Below, one piece after another: positions 1-8,925 of a stretch of DNA of 64,000 nucleotides. Both the position numbers and the translations under genes were made by a program. The notes below the pieces were generated by a model. That model made no database searches. It saw only the letters and a program-made list of their open reading frames with translations, and was not told where the DNA came from. Source of the stretch: a bacterium (GTDB taxonomy: Bacteria > Bacillota > Clostridia > Oscillospirales > CAG-272); contig SFZB01000002.1 in assembly GCA_004558975.1 (NCBI GenBank), positions 1 through 64,000 of the forward strand. The letters run 5' to 3'. The first letter of the stretch is position 1; every line of letters starts with the position of its first letter.

Positions 1-2
1 CC

Positions 3-182
3 GAGGAGCGGGAGACGAGCGCCGGGAGTGGCGACACCGCGGGGGACAATGCCGCGTGCTCGGACGAAGAGCGGGAGCGAGACGGTACCGGTCATGGTGC
101 CGACGGGGGAAGCGGGGCGCCGCGGGACACCGGCGCAAAAGACGGGGACGTGCCGGAAAAACCGGGCGGCTCCCCGCAATAA
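3..182 (+). CDS. C-terminal tail of an unknown protein (5' cut by window edge)
   Basis: An open frame enters from the left edge and ends at a TAA just before a strong hairpin terminator. The 59 visible residues are a low-complexity, acidic, Gly/Asp/Glu-rich tail (ending ...EKPGGSPQ) with no recognisable domain, so no function can be given. GC-rich third positions agree with coding on this strand, and the terminator eight bases after the stop fits a real gene end. The opposite strand is also open here, but its codon use is poor. Confidence 0.5.
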   Translation, partial: EERETSAGSGDTAGDNAACSDEERERDGTGHGADGGSGAPRDTGAKDGDVPEKPGGSPQ

Positions 183-190
183 ATGAAACG

Positions 191-218
191 AAAAAGAGAC
201 GCTGCGGCGTCTCTTTTT
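191..218. terminator. bidirectional intrinsic terminator
   Basis: A perfect 12-bp stem (AAAAAGAGACGC / GCGTCTCTTTTT) with a TGCG loop, A-rich on one side and T-rich on the other. It can end the gene arriving from the left and the minus-strand lipoprotein gene arriving from the right. Confidence 0.85.
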
Positions 219-336
219 GATATGTGAAAACGGTTGATTTGAGAAACAGGCAATTTGAGAAACAGGTAATTTGAGAAACGGCGTCGGTTGTAACGGAGGG
301 TTTTTCACGATGCCCGGAGACGGTGCTCCGCTGCCC

Positions 337-1466
337 TCAGTTCGGGTAGGCGACCGTCGCAAGGAGCGGATAGCCGCGAGGCTTTCTCCACCTGCGGCGT
401 CGGGTGTGATGGTGAGCAGAGCCCGGGCGAGGTTGCAGAGGATCCGACCGCCGTCGGGGCAGAGGACGGAGAGGGAAACACCGGCGGGGGCGTTCTCGTC
501 GCGGAGGACCCTGCGGCGGGTCACGGTGCGGCAATCGAGCGCCCAGACGGCGCCGACGGCGGCATAATAGAGCGTTTCTCCGTCGAGGGTCGCCATCCGC
601 CCCGCCGACGTCCAAAGCCCGAGCCCCGAGAGGCTGCGTCCGTCGCAGGCGTGCGGCGCGTCCCATACGGCGCCCTCCCATGCCGTGTCGTCGAGACTGC
701 GGCGCGCCGCGAGTTCCCGGTCGGTGAGGAGAAAATAGGTGTGCGGCACCCTGCCGGGGTAGGGGAGCGCCGTCTCGTCCCATGTCAGGTCGACATGATA
801 CCAGTCACCGTCGATTTCGATCTGATTCCACGCGTGTGAGCGTTCAAAACAGGTGACGGGCTCCGCCGCGACCCCCGCCGCGCGGCAGAGGACGGTGAAC
901 AGCAGGGAATACGCCTGACACACGCCGCGCCCGCCGACAAGAAGGGTATAGGGGTCGACGACCTCTTCGCTCTCGTCATAGTCAAAGTCGAGAATCATGC
1001 GGTCGTGGAGATCGGCAACGCGGGCAAGGGGCGCCGCCCCTCTCGGCAGGTCGGCGAGATAGGCGCTGACGCGTTCGGCGAAGTCCGCCCGTGCCGCGGC
1101 GAGTGCCGCACCCCGATAGCGGTAGGTCGGCGTGAGGGAGACGGGAACGGTTTCGTCCCCCTCTGCCCGGCAGGAGAGCGTGTAGGTGGGGGTCACGAAA
1201 AAGAGCGACGGGTCGGTCGCGAGCAGGTGGGCATAGACGCGCTCGAGGGTTGCTTCTGTCAGTCCGCCGAAATCCGCAAGAGGAATGCACGGTTGCTCCT
1301 CCGCGAATGCGGCTCGCAGATAGTCGGCGAGGTTCTCATCGTCGGTCGGCGCCGCGGGAAGGGTCGTCGGCGGGGTCGCACAGGCAGCGAAGAGCACGCA
1401 GGGCAGGGCGAGCAAAGCGGGCAGGAGGCAGGCGGCGACAAGACGTAAAAACAGGCGTCGGCGCAT
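337..1466 (-). CDS. transglutaminase-like domain lipoprotein (probable frameshift near 3' end)
   Basis: Start is the ATG at 1466, with the RBS AAGGAGG six bases upstream. The N-terminus is a lipoprotein signal peptide with lipobox LFAAC (Cys29). A transglutaminase/protease-like core follows with the expected triad: Cys183 in GRGVCQAYS, His211 in RSHAWN and Asp226 in YHVDLTWD. Residues about 255-350 look like beta-strand repeats (GRMATLDGETLYY...). It is probably a membrane-anchored extracellular protein that cleaves or crosslinks peptides; substrate unknown. From the start codon the frame has no stop before the window edge, which is implausible because it would read through the terminator at 191-218. 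Good codon use moves to the neighbouring frame around 380-400 and ends at a TGA at 337 (...LLATVAYPN). The listed end therefore assumes a one-base shift. It faces away from a second transglutaminase lipoprotein at 1951. Confidence 0.72.
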
Positions 1467-1529
1467 GGGATACCTCCTTTCCTTTGATTATCCCATAGTA
1501 TGCCACAAGCGGCGGGTTTTATCCGACAA

Positions 1530-1740
1530 AGGAAAAAAGAGGAGCGCCGGGCGCAAAAAAGCGACGGACGCAGGCGGCGTGGGTGTGCGGTCGGAGGGCG
1601 AGACGTGTGGTTGACGATGTGCGGCGATGGCGGCGTGGGCGTGCGGTCGACGGCGTGCAGTGTGTGGCGATGGCGGCAGTGGTGTGCGCTCGGTGGGGTG
1701 AGACGTGCGGCGGTGGTGTGTGGTTGGTAGGGCGGGGCGC
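1530..1740. repeat. degenerate GC-rich repeats between the two lipoprotein genes
   Basis: The 1467-1801 gap carries no convincing gene. A 21-base element, GGCGGCGTGGGyGTGCGGTCG, occurs at 1573-1593 and 1629-1649 with one mismatch. A shorter GGCGATGGCGG occurs at about 1623 and 1666, with further GTGTGG-rich variants to 1730. Reading frames here are strongly biased (Arg/Trp/Gly on one strand, Pro/His on the other) and look like by-products of the repeats. Confidence 0.5.
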
Positions 1741-1801
1741 GCGGGAGACGTGAAGACTTTTCGGGCGGGGTGCCACCGATACGGACGGCATCGGCATGAC
1801 C

Positions 1802-1830
1802 TTGACGCGCGCGGGAGAATATGCTAAAAT
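1802..1830 (+). promoter_or_regulatory. promoter of the transglutaminase/LRR lipoprotein gene
   Basis: TTGACG (1802-1807), a 17-base spacer and TAAAAT (1825-1830), preceded by TGC to give an extended -10 (TGCTAAAAT). It lies about 120 bases upstream of the ATG at 1951. Confidence 0.75.
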
Positions 1831-1863
1831 ATCTTTAATAAATATGCTAAAATATCTTTAATA
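1818..1863 (+). repeat. perfect 23-bp tandem duplication containing the -10 element
   Basis: Two contiguous identical 23-bp units (1818-1840 and 1841-1863). Each starts AATATGCTAAAAT and ends CTTTAATA. The duplication copies the extended -10 TGCTAAAAT, so a second potential -10 lies 23 bp downstream of the first, without an equally good -35. Confidence 0.9.
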
Positions 1864-1950
1864 AAAGTGTACCGGATGTATCCGAATGACGATGAAATTT
1901 TCTTTCGATTGATCGCCGCTCCGCGTGAGGACGGTGAAGAGGAGACTGCT

Positions 1951-4326
1951 ATGAAACAACGTCTGACACGTATTCTGTCCTTTGTGATGCTGCTGGTCAT
2001 GCTGTGTTCCGTCACGGCGTGCAGTGTGCAACTCCGTCCGTTCGGGCCGCAGGAAACCACCTGCGACCACGAATTCGTCACGACGGAATCCACCGCCACC
2101 TGTACGGAGCCCGGAGAGGTCATTTCCTCCTGTACCAAGTGCGGGAAGATCGTGCGGGAGGAAGTCCCCGCGCTCGGACATGATGATGTAACTGTGGAGC
2201 CGCGCGCCGCGACGTGTACCGTCCCCGGCGTCAAGAACGCTTACGAGGGCTGTTCCCGCTGCACCGAGGGGCTGACGGAGGAGAACACAATCCCCGCGCT
2301 CGGGCATGACTACGTCGAACACCCGGCACAGGCGGCGACCTGCACCGAAGCGGGGTGGGGGGCGTACCGCACCTGCAGCCGTTGTGACTTCACCGATTAC
2401 ACGGAGATTCCGCCGACGGGACATACGTTCGTCGCGGGTGTCTGCACCGGTTGCGGTGCGCTGGAATACTCGATTTACGCGTCGTCGGCGGGATATGACG
2501 CCCTCGGCAGCGTTGCGGAAAAGGGAACTGCGCTTCAGGCACTCTACCGGGCAATCGACGCGGGGCAGACCGGGTACCTCACCTCGACGGGGGACATTGC
2601 ACCGGTCGAAAACGGCGGGCAGACTTATTATCCGCTCGGCACCTACGAAGCCGAGGGACTGAGCGCCGACGAGATGCGGGCGGTATGGAGCGCCTATCGC
2701 GCCGATCACCCGATGTATTTCTGGATCGGGGCGAACTGCCTCGTCAGCACCGGCAGCCAAAATGCCGTCATTCTTGCGACGGACGCGAAATATGCGGTCG
2801 GGGAAACGCGCGCGGCAATGGTCAAAACGGTACTCGCCGGGCTCTCCGGACTGCTGGAGGGGGTGCCGACCACCGGCGACTACGATATTGCGCTCTACCT
2901 GCACGACCGCATCATTGGAAAAGCCGATTACGCCTATGTTGCGGGTACGACCGACGCGGAGGACACGCTCGACGCCCATTCCGTCGCCGGGTGCTTTTTC
3001 GACGGGCGGGTCGTCTGCGAGGGGTACGCGAAACTGTTTGAGGCATGCCTGAATGCCCGCGGCGTGGAGAACCGCTTCGTCACCGGCACGGCAAACGGCG
3101 GCGGGCACGCGTGGAATCTCGTACGCATCGGTGACGCCGGCTGGTACTGGTGCGACCTGACATGGGACGACGCCCCCGAGAAGACCTCCGGGCGTCTCTA
3201 CAACTATTTTCTGAAAACCGACGGGGAGAACACCGGCGGCAGTGCGGACGGCGGCTATACCTACGGGGACAGCACCTTTGCCGGCACCCACACGCCGGGG
3301 GATGCGACCCTCGGGATTGCGTACCAGTATCCGCTCCCCGCACGCGCCGAAACGCCCGTCGGGGAGAGTGACCAAGTCGAGGGCGTGCTGCTCCTGCGCG
3401 GCACCGTCAATGTCGAGGGGGCAATTTACGCCCGCGTCGGTGCGGAAGAAGTACAGCTCACGGCACTCGCATCGGACGCGGCGGGCGAGGTGACGATCCC
3501 TGCCGGCATCAGCCTTGACGGCATGAAGTATCGGGTGGTCGCCATCGGCGCGCAGAACGAAAAGGGGCTCTTCGGCTCCGGCGCCATCGCGGAGATGGCG
3601 CAGAGCATTACCTCGGTTACGCTGCCGTCGACTCTGCGCACCGTCTGGTACGGAGCGCTCGCCCTGCCGACGCTCACCGAGATTAAGGTCAACGGCGGCA
3701 CATCTTTCAAGAGTATTGGCGGCGTCTTGTACAGCGGCGACGGAAAGGTGCTGGTGCAGTATCCGTTCGGTATGGATGCGAGCGGGCGGTTCGATATGCC
3801 GGGTCATGTGCAGACCGTCGCCTCGGGTGCTTTCGGGTACGTCGGCGCCGACGGGACGGTGAAAGCGGCGCATCTTTCCGTCATTTCGCTCGGGGGGGCG
3901 TTGGAATATTTCGGCGTCCGCGAACGCGGCTACGGTTATTCTCACAATGCCGAGACGCGGGAAAATACGGCGCAGGAGTTGGGACTGCTCGTCCTTCTTC
4001 AGAGCGGCGTGCTGACGTTCTCGGTGCCGAGCGGTGTGCAGAAGTTTGTTTTGGCAGGCGACGGAGAAGTGCTGTCCAAAGACGAGACGGTGCTGTATCT
4101 CGTGAGGAATCGTCTGCAGACGGACGTGACGGAATACACGATCGGCGCGGACGTGACCGCGATCGCAGACTATGCTTTCGTCACCGCCCCGAATCTGACG
4201 TCGCTTTCCTTTGCGGGGACGGTCGAGGCGTTCGAGGCGCTGGTGGAGAACAGCGGCAGTCTTTGGGCAAGCGGACTGAAGGTCACGAGCGTCACTTGCC
4301 TGGACGGCACCTATACCGTCCGATAA
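1951..4326 (+). CDS. lipoprotein with Cys-rich repeats, transglutaminase core and LRR (BspA-like) C-terminus
   Basis: 791 residues from ATG 1951; an upstream in-frame ATG at 1867 would put a non-signal sequence before the signal peptide and is rejected. Residues 1-24 are a lipoprotein signal peptide (lipobox VTAC, Cys24). Residues about 38-170 hold four Cys-x2-Cys/GH repeats with the recurring core ATCTExG, as seen in many Clostridia surface proteins. A transglutaminase-like core follows with Cys356 (VVCEGYA), His386 (GGHAWN) and Asp402 (WCDLTWDD). From about 530 to the end there are LRR_5/BspA-type strand repeats (ITSVTLPSTLRTV, LTSLSFAGTV). It is a surface-anchored protein, perhaps acting on peptides or cell-wall proteins; substrate unknown. 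It is transcribed divergently from a smaller protein with the same catalytic core. Confidence 0.85.
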   Translation: MKQRLTRILSFVMLLVMLCSVTACSVQLRPFGPQETTCDHEFVTTESTATCTEPGEVISSCTKCGKIVREEVPALGHDDVTVEPRAATCTVPGVKNAYEGCSRCTEGLTEENTIPALGHDYVEHPAQAATCTEAGWGAYRTCSRCDFTDYTEIPPTGHTFVAGVCTGCGALEYSIYASSAGYDALGSVAEKGTALQALYRAIDAGQTGYLTSTGDIAPVENGGQTYYPLGTYEAEGLSADEMRAVWSAYRADHPMYFWIGANCLVSTGSQNAVILATDAKYAVGETRAAMVKTVLAGLSGLLEGVPTTGDYDIALYLHDRIIGKADYAYVAGTTDAEDTLDAHSVAGCFFDGRVVCEGYAKLFEACLNARGVENRFVTGTANGGGHAWNLVRIGDAGWYWCDLTWDDAPEKTSGRLYNYFLKTDGENTGGSADGGYTYGDSTFAGTHTPGDATLGIAYQYPLPARAETPVGESDQVEGVLLLRGTVNVEGAIYARVGAEEVQLTALASDAAGEVTIPAGISLDGMKYRVVAIGAQNEKGLFGSGAIAEMAQSITSVTLPSTLRTVWYGALALPTLTEIKVNGGTSFKSIGGVLYSGDGKVLVQYPFGMDASGRFDMPGHVQTVASGAFGYVGADGTVKAAHLSVISLGGALEYFGVRERGYGYSHNAETRENTAQELGLLVLLQSGVLTFSVPSGVQKFVLAGDGEVLSKDETVLYLVRNRLQTDVTEYTIGADVTAIADYAFVTAPNLTSLSFAGTVEAFEALVENSGSLWASGLKVTSVTCLDGTYTVR

Positions 4327-4371
4327 GGAACCGAGCCGGTGCCTGACGGCATCGGGAAATGGCAATACTGA

Positions 4372-4412
4372 CAGAGAGGAACCGGGTCTTTCGGCTCCTC
4401 TCTGCTTTTTTG
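4372..4412 (+). terminator. intrinsic terminator
   Basis: AGAGAGGA and TCCTCTCT pair around a short ACCG...CGGC extension and are followed by GCTTTTTT. It ends the lipoprotein gene. Confidence 0.8.
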
Positions 4413-4504
4413 TCGCTTTCGTTTTTTCGGGCTTTTGCGTCGGGACGTGTTTTTTTCGCCTCTTTTGTGCATATCATAGACAAAGACAAAAAGGGGGCAT
4501 CGCC

Positions 4505-5230
4505 ATGGGGAAAAGAGCGATTGCGAAAGCGGCAGGGCGTCGGCGAGGCGGCAAAGGCGCGCCGTGGGACGAACACCGGGAGGCACCGACGCGGGGACAA
4601 CGGGAGATCTTCCGCGAGGGGGAAGTACCCGTACTCGATATCAGCGTGGAATTGCCGTCCGGTGACGCTTTTCCCGATGCCGTAGTCAATTACTACGGGG
4701 CGCTCGAGGACGCTTACCGGGAGGCTTGCCGCGAACGGCTCCTGCCTGCCGCGCGGGCGGCGCTCCTCTCCCTGCCGGAGGAGACGCGGCGCTTCGGGTT
4801 CCGCCGCTTTCGTTTCTCCGTGCGCTTCCAAAGTGCGGTGCGCGGGGCTTATCTGCTCGTGACGCGCGTCGCCACGCTGAACTTCCCCGGCGGAACACAG
4901 CGTCGGGAGGTGTGCGAGGTGTTCACGCTCCCGGACGGGCGGCTCACACCCCCGCTCTTATTCCTGCGGGGGGCGGTCGGTAGGCTCCCGCGCGGAGCGC
5001 GCCGGTTCCGGCGGGCGACGCTGACCCTGTCCGGGGACGACGCAGTGCTGGCTGCGCGCGGCGGGCGTACCCTGCGCGTGCCGCTTGCCGATCCGGTGGC
5101 AGAAGATGCCGAAACGGGGGAAGCCGTAGCCGCGACTTCCGCGACGCCGCAGGAAAATGCGGCAAAGGCGACGATGCCGGAAGAGAGCGGCGGCAAAGGC
5201 TTTCGGAAGCGCAAAAAGCATGCAGGCTGA
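4505..5230 (+). CDS. uncharacterised cytoplasmic protein, possibly DUF3298/RsiV-like
   Basis: 241 residues, with AAAAAGGGGG eight bases before ATG 4505. There is no signal peptide or membrane segment. The first 35 residues are basic (GKRAIAKAAGRRRGG), and the C-terminal 50 are Ala/Glu-rich and end in a basic patch (FRKRKKHAG). The middle (residues about 40-150) has alternating strands: LDISVELPSGD, a helix NYYGALEDAYREA, RGAYLLVTRVATLNF and REVCEVFTLPDGRLT. This order resembles DUF3298/RsiV-type domains, where a helix precedes strands ending in a 'DGRxL' turn. The resemblance is by eye only and the family call is weak. It stands alone between a terminator and the ATP synthase promoter. Confidence 0.6.
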   Translation: MGKRAIAKAAGRRRGGKGAPWDEHREAPTRGQREIFREGEVPVLDISVELPSGDAFPDAVVNYYGALEDAYREACRERLLPAARAALLSLPEETRRFGFRRFRFSVRFQSAVRGAYLLVTRVATLNFPGGTQRREVCEVFTLPDGRLTPPLLFLRGAVGRLPRGARRFRRATLTLSGDDAVLAARGGRTLRVPLADPVAEDAETGEAVAATSATPQENAAKATMPEESGGKGFRKRKKHAG

Positions 5231-5277
5231 CGAGGAGCGAGACGGAGGAGACGGCGACAAATGTTAACGGTTTGTCC

Positions 5278-5306
5278 TTGATTTTCCAAATGAAAAAAGT
5301 TATAAT
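5278..5306 (+). promoter_or_regulatory. promoter of the ATP synthase operon
   Basis: TTGATT (5278-5283), a 17-base spacer and TATAAT (5301-5306) in an AT-rich island, about 55 bases before the first gene of the operon. Confidence 0.85.
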
Positions 5307-5360
5307 ATTTATAACTGCTTTTGATCATCTTCCGCACAGCACGGAGAAAGGAGCCACGCC

Positions 5361-5783
5361 ATGGCACAGCCGTCGTCACGTTTCCGTGCGCTGTCCGGGA
5401 TCCTCGCCGTGGGGCAACTGGGCATCAGCCTGATCGTACCCATTCTTCTGTTCACGGCGCTCGGGGTATGGCTCTCTGACCGCTTCGGTCTCGGCGTGTG
5501 GCTGACCGTCCTCTGTATCGTCGTCGGGGTCATCACGGCGGGCTGTACCTTTTACCGTACCGCACGGGAGTTCCTCGCGCGACAGCGCGCAGAGGACAAG
5601 CCGCGGGGGAGCGGCGAACCGCCGACCGGGGCGGGAGAGACAACGCCCACTGCTTTGCCCGGGATCGGAGAGGTTCCCTCTGCCGACACGTCACAGGTCA
5701 AGAAAAATACCAAGATTACCGGCGGCGGGTGCCCGGACGGCGCCCGTTCCGACCGTTATCATCAAGGAGGAGACAACACATGA
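5361..5783 (+). CDS. atpZ: AtpZ/AtpI-type ATP synthase accessory membrane protein
   Basis: 140 residues; AAAGGAG precedes ATG 5361. Two hydrophobic helices (about 14-38 and 44-65, with GISLIVPILLFTALGVWL and VLCIVVGVITAGCTFY) match the short AtpZ-type proteins at the head of Firmicutes ATP synthase operons. These are linked to assembly of the c-ring or to ion uptake. The C-terminal half (about 70-140) is a hydrophilic, Gly/Pro/Thr-rich tail, longer than usual. Its stop overlaps the next start (ATGA at 5780), implying translational coupling. Confidence 0.75.
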   Translation: MAQPSSRFRALSGILAVGQLGISLIVPILLFTALGVWLSDRFGLGVWLTVLCIVVGVITAGCTFYRTAREFLARQRAEDKPRGSGEPPTGAGETTPTALPGIGEVPSADTSQVKKNTKITGGGCPDGARSDRYHQGGDNT

Positions 5784-6424
5784 AAACCATGACCCCCCTG
5801 CAACGCTCGACTGTTCAGATGTCCGTCGGGGTGGCGATCCTGACCGCGATCACCGAGGTGATCTATGTCATCCTTTGCCTTGCTCTGCCGTCTCTTTCCT
5901 ACACATGGAAATTCACCGTCGGCAACATCTTCATGGCGGGCATTATGTGTGTGAATTTCTATCTCATGGCACGCGGGATTTACCATGCGGTCGACATGGG
6001 AGACGAGGAATACGCAAGGCGTCAGATCCGCCTGAGCCACACCGTGCGCTCCATTGTGTTCGTCCTCGCGCTCGTCTCCTGCTTCCTGCTCGGATACGGG
6101 TTCGGACCGCACAGCGAATTCCGGTATGAATCCGGCATCGCCGCCTGCATCTCGGTGCTGTACCCGCAGCTGACGATCTTCGCCCTCCGTATGTCCGGCA
6201 AGATCGGTACGGACGAGCCCGGCGCGGTTGCCGCGGACGCAGCGGCGCCGACCGAAGCCGCGGACGCCCCGACCCTCTCCGATGCGGCGACGCACGAGGC
6301 GGTATCGGCGCCGGCGGACACGCACCGGGCGGGTGACGCCGGGGTGAACGGTGAGACAAGCCCGACCGCCGGAACCGACGGGTCGACGCAGCCGCCGACG
6401 ACAGACGGCAGGGAGGAACCATGA
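5780..6424 (+). CDS. atpI: ATP synthase subunit I-like membrane protein
   Basis: 214 residues, from the ATG overlapping the stop of atpZ. It has four predicted membrane helices (about 10-35, 42-66, 84-106 and 115-135; for example TVGNIFMAGIMCVNFYLMARGIY). This four-helix layout and its place between atpZ and atpB identify AtpI, which in other bacteria helps assemble the c-ring. The last 70 residues are an Ala/Thr/Asp-rich disordered tail of unknown role. The stop overlaps the atpB start (ATGA at 6421). Confidence 0.8.
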   Translation: MKTMTPLQRSTVQMSVGVAILTAITEVIYVILCLALPSLSYTWKFTVGNIFMAGIMCVNFYLMARGIYHAVDMGDEEYARRQIRLSHTVRSIVFVLALVSCFLLGYGFGPHSEFRYESGIAACISVLYPQLTIFALRMSGKIGTDEPGAVAADAAAPTEAADAPTLSDAATHEAVSAPADTHRAGDAGVNGETSPTAGTDGSTQPPTTDGREEP

Positions 6425-7425
6425 CGAAAACCATCCGATTCCGCCTGATAGACGCGCTGCTCATCGCCATGATGATCCTGCCGTTTATCGGCTGTATCGT
6501 GCTCAAAGTGCTGTTCACGCCCCCGTCGGAGGGTGTCTCCGTCACGGGACCGCTCGTGTACCTGCAACTGGGCATCAAGCCGCAACCGCTCTACATCACC
6601 GAGGCGACCATGGTGTCCCTCGCGGTCATCATCGCCGTCTTTGCCCTGTGCCTCTACCTGACGCACGGGCTCTCCGTCGAGTGCCGCACCAAGCGGCAGC
6701 TCATCGCCGAGATGATCGTCGAGAAGGTCACCGACTTCGTGACCGGGAACATGGGGATGCGCTTCGTCGGTTTCGCGCCCTTCGTCGCGGCGATCCTCGC
6801 GCTCTCCGCCCTCTCGAGCCTGTCCTCGCTCCTCGGGCTTTTCCCGCCGACGTCGGACATCAATATCGTCGCCGGGTGGGCGATCCTCGTCTTTATCCTG
6901 ATGACGCATTACAAACTGAGGGGCGGCGTCGGGCATTATCTCAAGAGCTTCGGCGATCCGATCCCGATTTTCTACCCGTTCAACGTGTTCTCCGAGGTGG
7001 CGACGCCGGTCTCCATGACCTTCCGTCATTACGGGAACATTCTGTCGGGCGGCGTCATCACGGCGCTGATCGCGACGGCGCTCGCGGGGCTGTCCTCAAA
7101 GATTCTGGGGCTGTTCTCGGGTGCCGGATGGTACACGACCTATATCGCGACGATCCCCTTCCTGCGCGTCGGGCTCCCGGCGGTGCTGTCGATCTATTTC
7201 GACGTGTTCAGCGGGTGCCTGCAGGCGTTCATCTTCGCGATGCTGACGATGCTGAACATCTCGGGCGGGTATCCCGAGGAGGAAGCCGCTGCGCGGGCGG
7301 CGAAGCGCGAGGCGCGGCGCACGAAACGTCTGGCGAAAAAGACGGAGAAACGGGTCGCAAAAGGCGCGGGGGCGGCGACCATCGGGGTGCTTACCTCGCC
7401 GGATACCCCGGACGAAGAAAAGTGA
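6421..7425 (+). CDS. atpB: F1Fo-ATP synthase subunit a
   Basis: 334 residues. Subunit a forms the two ion half-channels of the membrane stator. The key helix is clear: TPVSMTFRHYGNILSGG, in which the Arg of FRHYGN is the essential stator arginine facing the c-ring glutamate. The preceding PFNVFSEVATP and following GVITALIATAL are typical of the a subunit. It has five to six membrane helices, with a long first one (LLIAMMILPFIGCIVLKVLF). The C-terminus after TMLNISGGYPEEE carries an unusual 50-residue Lys/Arg/Ala-rich tail. It overlaps atpI by four bases, and a 106-base gap separates it from atpE. Confidence 0.95.
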   Translation: MTKTIRFRLIDALLIAMMILPFIGCIVLKVLFTPPSEGVSVTGPLVYLQLGIKPQPLYITEATMVSLAVIIAVFALCLYLTHGLSVECRTKRQLIAEMIVEKVTDFVTGNMGMRFVGFAPFVAAILALSALSSLSSLLGLFPPTSDINIVAGWAILVFILMTHYKLRGGVGHYLKSFGDPIPIFYPFNVFSEVATPVSMTFRHYGNILSGGVITALIATALAGLSSKILGLFSGAGWYTTYIATIPFLRVGLPAVLSIYFDVFSGCLQAFIFAMLTMLNISGGYPEEEAAARAAKREARRTKRLAKKTEKRVAKGAGAATIGVLTSPDTPDEEK

Positions 7426-7495
7426 TGCCCCGCCTCACCCGGTGACGCCGCAAGGGCGCGCGGTATCGGGAACCCCGAAAACAGAAGATCGATAA

Positions 7496-7825
<330 letters not shown>

Positions 7826-7846
7826 GCCGGGAGACAGGGGAAGCAC

Positions 7847-8380
7847 ATGATGACTTTCATGCTCGCGAAAGAGTCGTTGGACGTCATTTATATCAACATC
7901 TGGGCGATCGTCATTTCGCTTGTCAATCTCCTGATTCTGTTCCTGCTCTTAAAAAAGTTCCTCTTTAAGCCCGTGACCCGCATCATGGCGGAGCGGCGCG
8001 CCAAAGTGGATGCCATCGTCTCGGACGCGGAAGCGGCACGGGCGGCGGCGGAGGCGGACAAAGCCGCCTATGCCGAACGTATGGCGGCGGCAGACGCAGA
8101 CGCTGCGGAGGTCATCCGCCGCGCGACGGCGACCGCTACGCGGGAGTCGGAGGCGATCGTCGCCACGGCGCGTGAGCGCGCCGCCGCCGTCAAGAAGCAG
8201 GCGGAGAGCGACATCGCGCAGGAGAAGAAAAAAGCGGTCAACGAACTCAAAGGCGAAATTTCCGATATTTCCATGACGATTGCCGAGCAGGTGGTCGGGC
8301 GGGAAGTGACGCCCGCGGATCATCACGCGATGATTGACGCGTTCATCGCCGGCATGGACAGCGGTGACAGCCATGCATAA
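7847..8380 (+). CDS. atpF: F1Fo-ATP synthase subunit b
   Basis: 177 residues. One N-terminal membrane helix (about 15-37, INIWAIVISLVNLLILFLLL) is followed by a long Ala/Glu/Arg-rich coiled coil that forms the peripheral stalk. Its C-terminus (ISMTIAEQVVGREVTPADH) is the part that contacts delta. Length and layout are normal. RBS AGGGG precedes ATG 7847. The stop overlaps the atpH start by eight bases (ATGCATAA). Confidence 0.95.
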   Translation: MMTFMLAKESLDVIYINIWAIVISLVNLLILFLLLKKFLFKPVTRIMAERRAKVDAIVSDAEAARAAAEADKAAYAERMAAADADAAEVIRRATATATRESEAIVATARERAAAVKKQAESDIAQEKKKAVNELKGEISDISMTIAEQVVGREVTPADHHAMIDAFIAGMDSGDSHA

Positions 8381-8906
8381 CGCGGCAGAAGAATACGGCA
8401 GGGCGCTCTTCGACCTCGCGGCGGAGGGTGACGGAGACGTCATCGAGCGCGATGCCAAGGCGGTGCTCGCCGCCTTCACGGCGGCGCCGGAATATATCCG
8501 CCTGCTCGAAAATCCGGGGATCCCGGAAGAGAAGCGCCGCGCCGCGCTGACTCGCGCCGTCGCGGGCGCACACCCGTACCTTGCAAATACGCTTTGTCTG
8601 CTCCTTGACCGCTCGCGCGCCGGACAGATTCCGGCGGTGCTCGAGGCGTTCCTCGCCGAGCGGCGGGCGGCACGCGGAGAGGTCACGGCAAAGGTGGAGA
8701 CGGCGATGCCGCTCACCGACGGGGAAAAAGCGGCGCTCGCCGACGCGCTCTCACACAAATACGGAAAGACCGTCACCCTGCGGGAGACGGTAGACCCCCG
8801 CCTCATCGGCGGCATCCGCGTCTATATCGAGGGGGAACTCCTCGACGATACCCTCCGGCACCGGCTCGACGACATCGGCGGGCGGCTCTCGGAGACGGTA
8901 CTGTAA
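8373..8906 (+). CDS. atpH: F1Fo-ATP synthase subunit delta
   Basis: 177 residues from ATG 8373, which overlaps the atpF stop. An in-frame start 39 bases upstream lies inside atpF and is not needed. The N-terminus ([16 protein letters not shown]) is the standard opening of delta/OSCP, followed by a helical bundle. The C-terminal part holds the conserved motif [20 protein letters not shown] with its Gly-Gly pair. The protein joins the top of F1 to the b stalk. Confidence 0.95.
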   Translation: MHNAAEEYGRALFDLAAEGDGDVIERDAKAVLAAFTAAPEYIRLLENPGIPEEKRRAALTRAVAGAHPYLANTLCLLLDRSRAGQIPAVLEAFLAERRAARGEVTAKVETAMPLTDGEKAALADALSHKYGKTVTLRETVDPRLIGGIRVYIEGELLDDTLRHRLDDIGGRLSETVL

Positions 8907-8925
8907 ACGAGAAAGGATTCGTCCC

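Noticed and set aside
1500..1797. Short ORFs on both strands between the two lipoprotein genes
   Set aside because: Trp/Arg/Gly- and Pro/His-biased sequences created by GC-rich repeats; no RBS or homology.
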